Of a stretch of 12,549 nt of DNA, positions 8,124 through 12,549 are shown one piece after another. The notes beneath the pieces were generated by a model. That model made no database searches, was not told where the DNA came from, and was given only the letters and a program-made list of their open reading frames with translations. This DNA comes from CAXSDR01 sp964236445 (GTDB lineage Bacteria; Actinomycetota; Actinomycetes; Motilibacterales; Motilibacteraceae), in the NCBI GenBank assembly GCA_964236445.1, contig CAXSDR010000106.1, forward strand, positions 1 through 12,549. Reading direction: 5' to 3'. The position numbers and the translations under genes were made by a program. Every line of letters starts with the position of its first letter. The first letter of the stretch is position 1.

Positions 8124-9353
8124 ATGGGAGAGCCAGCAACGCCGCACCAGAGCAAGACCCGCGTGTCCGCGCGCGTGGGAGCCATCGCAGAGTCGGCCAC
8201 GCTGGCCGTGGACGCCAAGGCGAAGGCCCTCAAGGCAGCGGGGCACCCCGTGATCGGGTTCGGGGCTGGGGAGCCCGACTTCCCGACCCCCTCCCACATC
8301 GTCGAGGCAGCGGTGCGCGCTGCCCGCGACCCCAAGATGCACCGCTACACCCCCGCCGCCGGCCTCCCTGTGCTGCGCGAGGCCGTCGCCGCCAAGACCA
8401 GGCGCGACTCCGGCTACGAGGTCACTGCCTCGCAGGTGCTGATCACCAACGGCGGCAAGCAGGCGCTCTACAACGCCTTCGCCGCCCTGCTCGACCCCGG
8501 CGACGAGGTGCTGCTCCCGGCGCCCTACTGGACGACCTATCCCGAGAGCATCCGCCTTGCCGGCGGTGTGCCGGTCGAGATCGTCACGGACGACGCGAGC
8601 GGCTATCTCGTGAGCATCGAGGCACTGGAGGCGGCGCTGACCCCGCGCACCAAGGCCCTCGTCTTCGTGTCACCGTCGAACCCGACGGGCGCGGTCTATC
8701 CGCCCGCGCAGGTCGAGGCAATAGGACGCTGGGCCCTCGCGCGTGGCCTCTGGGTCGTCACCGACGAAATCTACGAGCACCTGGTCTATGGCGGCGCCAC
8801 GTTCTCCTCGATGCCCGCACTGGTGCCCGAGCTCGCCGACCGCACGATCGTCGTCAACGGTGTGGCCAAGACCTGGGCCATGACCGGCTGGCGGGTGGGT
8901 TGGCTGATCGCACCGGCCGACATCGTCAAGGCCGCCGCGAACCTGCAGTCGCACGCCACATCCAACGTCTCGAACGTGTCGCAGGCCGCCGCCCTGGCCG
9001 CCGTCACCGACGACCTCTCGGCCGCACGCGACATGCGGACCGCGTTCGACCGGCGTCGCACGCTGATCGTCGCCATGCTCAACGACGTTCCCGGCTTCGT
9101 GTGCCCCACGCCCGAGGGTGCGTTCTACGCCTACCCCTCGGTCAAGGGTGTGCTGGGCAGCGAGCTGCGTGGCCGGCGCATCGAGAGCTCGGCGGCACTG
9201 TGCGAACTAGTGCTCGACGAGGTCGAGGTCGCGATGGTGCCCGGTGAGGCCTTCGGCACGCCGGGCTACGTGCGCCTGTCGTACGCCCTCGGGGACGACG
9301 ACCTGGTCGAGGGGGTCACCCGGCTGCAGAAGCTGTTCAGCGAGAGCAGCTGA
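8124..9353 (+). CDS. aspC: Class I pyridoxal-phosphate aminotransferase (aspartate aminotransferase-like)
   Basis: Fold-type I aminotransferase, most like subgroup Ib aspartate aminotransferases that exchange an amino group between aspartate and 2-oxoglutarate. From the ATG at 8124 it has 409 residues. PLP-site residues are visible: K249 (Schiff-base lysine, NGVAKTWAMTGWRVGW), N186 (SPSNPTG), D214 and Y217 (TDEIYEHLVYG), R257, and R384 (YVRLSYALG), which binds the substrate alpha-carboxylate. Early motifs FGAGEPDFPTP and NGGKQALYNAF are intact. The start is uncertain: ATG 8115, GTG 8118 and ATG 8124 are all in frame, and none has a good ribosome-binding site, so a leaderless message is possible. 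The deaminase gene follows after 20 nt, suggesting one transcript. Substrate (aspartate, aromatic, or prephenate) cannot be fixed from sequence. Confidence 0.9.
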   Translation: MGEPATPHQSKTRVSARVGAIAESATLAVDAKAKALKAAGHPVIGFGAGEPDFPTPSHIVEAAVRAARDPKMHRYTPAAGLPVLREAVAAKTRRDSGYEVTASQVLITNGGKQALYNAFAALLDPGDEVLLPAPYWTTYPESIRLAGGVPVEIVTDDASGYLVSIEALEAALTPRTKALVFVSPSNPTGAVYPPAQVEAIGRWALARGLWVVTDEIYEHLVYGGATFSSMPALVPELADRTIVVNGVAKTWAMTGWRVGWLIAPADIVKAAANLQSHATSNVSNVSQAAALAAVTDDLSAARDMRTAFDRRRTLIVAMLNDVPGFVCPTPEGAFYAYPSVKGVLGSELRGRRIESSAALCELVLDEVEVAMVPGEAFGTPGYVRLSYALGDDDLVEGVTRLQKLFSESS

Positions 9354-9373
9354 GCGACCGGAGAGCGACGCCG

Positions 9374-10456
9374 GTGAGCGAGCTGCCGACCGACGCGATG
9401 GACCTGAGCCACCGGACGACGCACTATCGCGACGTCGCGGCGCTTCCGAAGGCTCATCTGCACCTGCACTTCACCGGGTCCATGCGCCATCCCACGCTCG
9501 TGGACCTGGCGGAGCAGCACGACGTACGTCTGCCGGACTCCCTGCGAAGCGAGTGGCCTCCGCGGCTACGCGCAACCGACGAGCGCGGCTGGTTCCGCTT
9601 CCAGCGACTCTACGACATCGCCCGATCGGTGCTGCGTCGCGAGGAGGACGTCCGCCGCCTCGTGCTCGAGGCGGCGCAGGACGAGCGCACGGACGGTTCC
9701 GGCTGGCTCGAGCTGCAGGTGGATCCGTCAGGCTATGCCGCGCTCTTCGGCGGCAGCGTCGCGTTCCTCGAACTCGTGCTCGATGCCGCCGCCAGCGCCT
9801 CGGCCGCGACAGGTGTCGGCATCGGGCTGGTGGTATCGGCCAACCGCACCCGACATCCGCTCGACGCCCGCTCTCTCGCCCGCCTGGCGGCGCAGTACGC
9901 CGCTCGGGGCGTAGTCGGCTTCGGCCTGTCCAACGACGAGCGCCGAGGAGTCACGGCTGACTTCGCGCCGGCATTCGCTATCGCCCGCAAGGCGGGCCTG
10001 GCGTCATTGCCGCACGGCGGGGAACTGCGCGGCGCCGACGCGGTGCGGGCCTGCCTGGACGAGCTGGGGGCAAGGCGGGTGGGCCACGGCATCCGTGCGG
10101 TGGAAGATCCCAGCTTGCTGCGCCGGCTCGCCGACACGGGCGTGGTGTGTGAGGTGTGCCCGGCGTCGAACGTCGCTCTCGGCGTCTATGCCACCGCGCA
10201 GGACGTGCCCGTGCGACAGCTCCTGGATGCGGGCGTGGGGGTGGCGCTCGGGGCCGACGACCCCGTTCTTTTCGGGTCCGGGCTCGCCGCGCAATATCTC
10301 CTGTGTCGCCACGCGCTCGGCCTCGACGATGAGCTTCTCGCGCAGCTGGCCCGCTGCTCGGTGACCGCGTCACTGGCGCCCGAGCCGGTGAAGGCCCACC
10401 TGGTCGCAGGCATCGAGCGCTGGCTCACCGCGGCGCCGTCGCTTCGCGGGGGCTGA
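9374..10456 (+). CDS. add: Adenosine deaminase family protein (HxHFTG variant)
   Basis: Metal-dependent amidohydrolase of the adenosine deaminase family, expected to hydrolyse the 6-amino group of a purine or purine-like compound. The 360-residue protein carries the zinc and catalytic set: H30 and H32 (HLHFTG), H214 and E217 (PHGGE), H238 (RVGHGIRAVED), and D295-D296 (ALGADDPVLFG), plus EVCPASNV. T34 stands where true adenosine deaminases have Asp (HLDG) and adenine deaminases usually Glu, so adenosine may not be the substrate; streptomycete aminodeoxyfutalosine deaminases belong to the same superfamily and are one alternative. Start: GTG at 9374 with GGAGAG eight bases upstream; ATG 9398 is a later in-frame option. 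It follows the aminotransferase by 20 nt and converges on murB. Confidence 0.85.
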   Translation: MSELPTDAMDLSHRTTHYRDVAALPKAHLHLHFTGSMRHPTLVDLAEQHDVRLPDSLRSEWPPRLRATDERGWFRFQRLYDIARSVLRREEDVRRLVLEAAQDERTDGSGWLELQVDPSGYAALFGGSVAFLELVLDAAASASAATGVGIGLVVSANRTRHPLDARSLARLAAQYAARGVVGFGLSNDERRGVTADFAPAFAIARKAGLASLPHGGELRGADAVRACLDELGARRVGHGIRAVEDPSLLRRLADTGVVCEVCPASNVALGVYATAQDVPVRQLLDAGVGVALGADDPVLFGSGLAAQYLLCRHALGLDDELLAQLARCSVTASLAPEPVKAHLVAGIERWLTAAPSLRGG

Positions 10457-10462
10457 GAGCGT

Positions 10463-10475
10463 CTGCGGCGCGCAG
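10463..10475. terminator. Weak hairpin between convergent add and murB
   Basis: CTGCG and CGCAG form a 5-bp stem around a 3-nt loop within the 21-nt gap between the two convergent stop codons. There is no U-run on either side. It could serve both genes as a minimal terminator, but it may be chance in GC-rich DNA. Confidence 0.25.
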
Positions 10476-10477
10476 TC

Positions 10478-11518
10478 TCAAAGGGTGAGCCCGACGAGCT
10501 GCGGTTCGGTCTCGAGGGTGATCCCGAACTGTTGGCGTACGCCGTCACGCACCTCGCGTGCCAGGGCCAGCAGGTCGGCGGCGCGCGCTCCGCCGCGGTT
10601 GGTCAGCGCCAGCGTGTGCTTGGTCGACAACCGCGCTGCCCCGACGCCGTAGCCGCGGACGAACCCCGCGTGCTCGATGAGCCATGCCGCCGAGGTCTTC
10701 ACGGTGCCGTCGGCGAGCGGCCAGCGCGGCGCATCCGCCGGGAGGGCCGCGGCAACCGCCACGCTCAGCACGGGGTTGGTGAAGAACGACCCAGCGCTTC
10801 TGGTGTCAGCATCGCTGGGATCGATGACCATTCCCTTGGATCGGCGCAGCGCCAGGACCGCGGCTCTGACCGCTTCGAGCGACGCGCGGCCCCCGACCGG
10901 CACGTCGAGCGAGCGTGCCAGCTCGGGATAGGTGATCGGGTCCGACAGAGTCGCGATGCGCAGGGCCAGCTCGACGTCGAGCACGACGAAGCGCACGCCG
11001 CCGTCGGCCGTTCGCTCCTGCTTGAAGCGGCTCGTGCGATAGCCGAACGCGCAGTCGGCCGCCGCGAACGTGCGGATCTCGGCCCGGCTTCTGTCATAGG
11101 TGCGCACCCTCGCCACGACGGCGCCGACCTCCTGGCCGTAGGCCCCCACGTTCTGGACGGGGGTCGCCCCGGTCGAACCCGGAATCCCGGACAGGCACTC
11201 GACGCCGGCGAGGCCGGCGCCGACGGCTGCGGCCACGAGGGCGTCCCAGACGACGCCCGCCTCGGCCTGCACAGGCGCGGAGCCGCAACCCAGCTCGGCA
11301 ACCTCGAGCCCGGACGTGCGCACCAGCACCACCGTGCCGGCGAAGCCCTCGTCAGAGATCAGCACGTTGCTGCCGCCACCGAGCACGAGCAGCGGCTCGC
11401 CCTCACTGTCACAGGCGCGGACGGTGTCGACGAGGTCCTCGGTGGTGAGGCACTCGACGATGCGTCGGGCGGGACCGCCGACGTCGAAGGTGGTCAGGGA
11501 AGCCAACGACGTGGTCAC
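10478..11518 (-). CDS. murB: UDP-N-acetylmuramate dehydrogenase
   Basis: MurB is a cytosolic FAD enzyme that uses NADPH to reduce UDP-GlcNAc-enolpyruvate to UDP-MurNAc, the second committed peptidoglycan step. The 346-residue protein has the FAD-binding domain (about 1-190: TTFDVGGPAR, LVLGGGSNVLISDEGFAG, GIPGSTGATPVQNVGAYGQE) and the MurB C-terminal domain. Catalytic residues are present: S244 (SAGSFFTNPV, proton donor to the enolate), R161 (GYRTSRFK) and E338 (LETEPQLVG). The Tyr-containing substrate loop expected in the E. coli-like type I enzyme was not traced. Start: GTG at 11518, 13 nt after the hadB stop, with only a weak ribosome-binding site, so coupling to hadB is likely. It is convergent with add. 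Confidence 0.96.
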   Translation of the reverse strand: MTTSLASLTTFDVGGPARRIVECLTTEDLVDTVRACDSEGEPLLVLGGGSNVLISDEGFAGTVVLVRTSGLEVAELGCGSAPVQAEAGVVWDALVAAAVGAGLAGVECLSGIPGSTGATPVQNVGAYGQEVGAVVARVRTYDRSRAEIRTFAAADCAFGYRTSRFKQERTADGGVRFVVLDVELALRIATLSDPITYPELARSLDVPVGGRASLEAVRAAVLALRRSKGMVIDPSDADTRSAGSFFTNPVLSVAVAAALPADAPRWPLADGTVKTSAAWLIEHAGFVRGYGVGAARLSTKHTLALTNRGGARAADLLALAREVRDGVRQQFGITLETEPQLVGLTL

Positions 11519-11531
11519 GCAGCGGCGTCCG

Positions 11532-11978
11532 TCACCTGAGCCGCACGACGGCGTATGCCTTGCCCAGCACCTTCGCGTCGCGGCTCGTCGCCGTCAGCTC
11601 GACGCGGACCCGCCCGTCGTCGAGCTTCTGGGTGATCTTGCCGCCCACGTGCAACGGTGCGCCGTCGTCATAGCCGACGACGACCGGGTTGGTGAAGCGG
11701 GCACCGACCTCCTCGACCCGGCCCGGGTCACCCGTCCACGCGGTGAGGACGCGCGCCGCGTGAGCCATCGTGAGCATCCCGTGGGCGATGACGTCGGGCA
11801 GGCCGACGCCGCGGGCGAACCGCTCGTCCCAGTGGATGGGGTTGAAGTCGCCGGACGCACCGGCATAGCGCACGAGGTCGGCGCGGGTCAGCGTGACGTC
11901 GATGCCCGGCAGCTCGGTGCCGACCTCGACGGTGTCCCAGGAAAGGTCGGACGGCGCCTCGGCGGCCGGGTCACTCAT
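11532..11978 (-). CDS. hadB: MaoC family dehydratase, catalytic subunit (HadB-like)
   Basis: Hot-dog-fold (3R)-hydroxyacyl dehydratase subunit of the MaoC/R-hydratase family. The 148-residue protein contains the complete hydratase-2 motif YAGASGDFNPIHWDERFA, with catalytic D44 and H49, so it should be the active partner. Other family blocks are LPDVIAHGMLTM and RFTNPVVVGYDD. In mycobacteria HadB pairs with HadA as the dehydratase of the FAS-II system; in a host whose mycolate status is unknown, only a fatty-acyl dehydratase role can be inferred. Its ATG overlaps the hadA stop (ATGA), implying translational coupling and equal subunit supply. The frame extends upstream to 12296, but that part overlaps hadA and is not real. 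Confidence 0.93.
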   Translation of the reverse strand: MSDPAAEAPSDLSWDTVEVGTELPGIDVTLTRADLVRYAGASGDFNPIHWDERFARGVGLPDVIAHGMLTMAHAARVLTAWTGDPGRVEEVGARFTNPVVVGYDDGAPLHVGGKITQKLDDGRVRVELTATSRDAKVLGKAYAVVRLR

Positions 11979-12430
11979 GCGGGGTCTTCGACGGCGCGCA
12001 CCACGAGCAGCGACCATGCCCTGGCGACGAGCTCGCCGTCGGCGGCCGCGATGTCCACCCGGCCCGTGATCATGGCGTTGCCCCCGAGGCGCTTGACCTG
12101 CTCGAGGGTTGCCGTGCCTGTCACGACGTCCCCCGCGACCAACGGGCGGCTCATCGCGAACCGCTGCTCCCCGTGGACGACACGGGCGAAGTCGATGGCG
12201 AGGTCGGGGTCCGTGACCATGGCGTCGAGCGCCCGCCATGCCAGCACGAACGCAAAGGTGGGCGTGGCCACCGGGCCGCCGTAGCCAGCCGCGCACGCGG
12301 CCTCGGTGTCGAGCGTCACCGGAGACGTCTCCCCCACCGCACGAGCGAACTCGCGCAGCTTCTCGGCGCCCACGGTGTAGGGAGCCGTGGGTGGGTAGGT
12401 GCGGCCGACAGCCGATGAGTCGAGCGCCAT
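11975..12430 (-). CDS. hadA: MaoC-like dehydratase partner subunit (HadA-like, FAS1-type N-terminal dehydratase domain)
   Basis: Hot-dog-fold protein of 151 residues, matching mycobacterial HadA in size and gene position. It has YTVGAEKLREFARAVGE, a TPTFAFVLAW stretch and VVHGEQRFAMSRPLVAGD. At the position where HadB carries D-x-N-P-x-H, it reads GETSPVTLDTEAA, so the catalytic pair is absent; it is expected to bind the acyl chain while HadB supplies catalysis. Start: ATG at 12430, 34 nt after the rpmG stop. No clear ribosome-binding site is visible, so translation may depend on the upstream gene. It overlaps hadB by 4 bases. Confidence 0.92.
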   Translation of the reverse strand: MALDSSAVGRTYPPTAPYTVGAEKLREFARAVGETSPVTLDTEAACAAGYGGPVATPTFAFVLAWRALDAMVTDPDLAIDFARVVHGEQRFAMSRPLVAGDVVTGTATLEQVKRLGGNAMITGRVDIAAADGELVARAWSLLVVRAVEDPA

Positions 12431-12464
12431 GAAGATCGTCGGACGACCGAAGTCGACCGCTGGA

Positions 12465-12549
12465 TCAGCGGGTCTCGCGGTGCGAGGTGTGCGCGCGGCA
12501 GTTGGGGCAGAACTTCTTCATCTCGAGCCGGTCGGGGTCGTTGCGCCGG
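12465..12549 (-). CDS. rpmG: 50S ribosomal protein L33 (3' end only)
   Basis: Only the last 28 codons are inside the window: RRNDPDRLEMKKFCPNCRAH and then TSHRETR, ending in TGA (12465-12467). This is the L33 C-terminus. The CxxC pair (FCPNC) is kept, so it looks like the zinc-binding form; the N-terminal CxxC cannot be checked. rpmG directly upstream of hadA is the usual actinobacterial order. Confidence 0.95.
   Translation of the reverse strand, partial: RRNDPDRLEMKKFCPNCRAHTSHRETR

Noticed and set aside
7547..9247. 566-codon plus-strand open frame
   Set aside because: It overlaps secE antisense and the aminotransferase in a different frame. The protein is Arg/Gly/Pro-rich with no domain.
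10532..12284. Long plus-strand frames opposite murB, hadB and hadA
   Set aside because: They are antisense shadows with no recognisable motif; the minus-strand genes carry complete catalytic motifs.

Overview
This is a GC-rich actinobacterial housekeeping region. It holds the secE-nusG-rplK-rplA-rplJ-rplL-rpoB transcription/translation cluster on the minus strand and, beyond it, a cell-wall and fatty-acid cluster (rpmG-hadA-hadB-murB), also on the minus strand. Between them sit two plus-strand metabolic genes, a class I aminotransferase and an adenosine-deaminase-family gene. High GC, GTG/TTG starts, a TTG-initiated RpoB, a NusG with a long acidic N-terminal extension and the rpmG-hadA-hadB order all point to Actinobacteria. 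The RpoB sequence looks most like Micrococcales (Intrasporangiaceae-like) to me, but that finer placement is only an impression.

Layout. 1-3254: rpoB, lacking its C-terminal end at the window edge. 3255-3842: a long gene-free interval with three consecutive hairpins after rplL, a pentanucleotide repeat, an 11-bp-period direct repeat and a good candidate rpoB promoter. 3843-4226: rplL. 4227-4438: a junction carrying a 100-N assembly gap bounded by an exact 55-bp duplication, almost certainly a scaffolding artefact at the end of rplJ. 4439-5041: rplJ. 5042-5381: an L10-leader RNA region with its own promoter upstream and an intrinsic-terminator-like hairpin downstream. 5382-6101 rplA, 6215-6646 rplK, 6659-7522 nusG, 7604-7852 secE. 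7853-8123: divergent intergenic region with a secE promoter and a 17-bp dyad. 8124-9353 aminotransferase; 9374-10456 deaminase. 10478-11518 murB (convergent), 11532-11978 hadB, 11975-12430 hadA, and from 12465 the 3' end of rpmG.

How it works together. SecE (protein export), NusG (elongation factor), L11/L1 and the L10-L12 stalk are made from one cluster. Internal control points are visible. The proposed secE and rplJ promoters share one design (GTTCGACT, then 18 nt, then TAC[A/C]CT). The rplJL transcript starts with an L10-type leader followed by an attenuator. The rplL-rpoB junction combines a terminator-like hairpin with a separate rpoB promoter. HadA/HadB form a predicted (3R)-hydroxyacyl dehydratase heterodimer and MurB makes UDP-MurNAc.

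No defence system, mobile element, CRISPR array or clearly new system is present. The observations most worth following are regulatory (twin promoters, leader plus attenuator, terminator/promoter junction), the assembly artefact in rplJ, and a deaminase with Thr at a position that is usually Asp.
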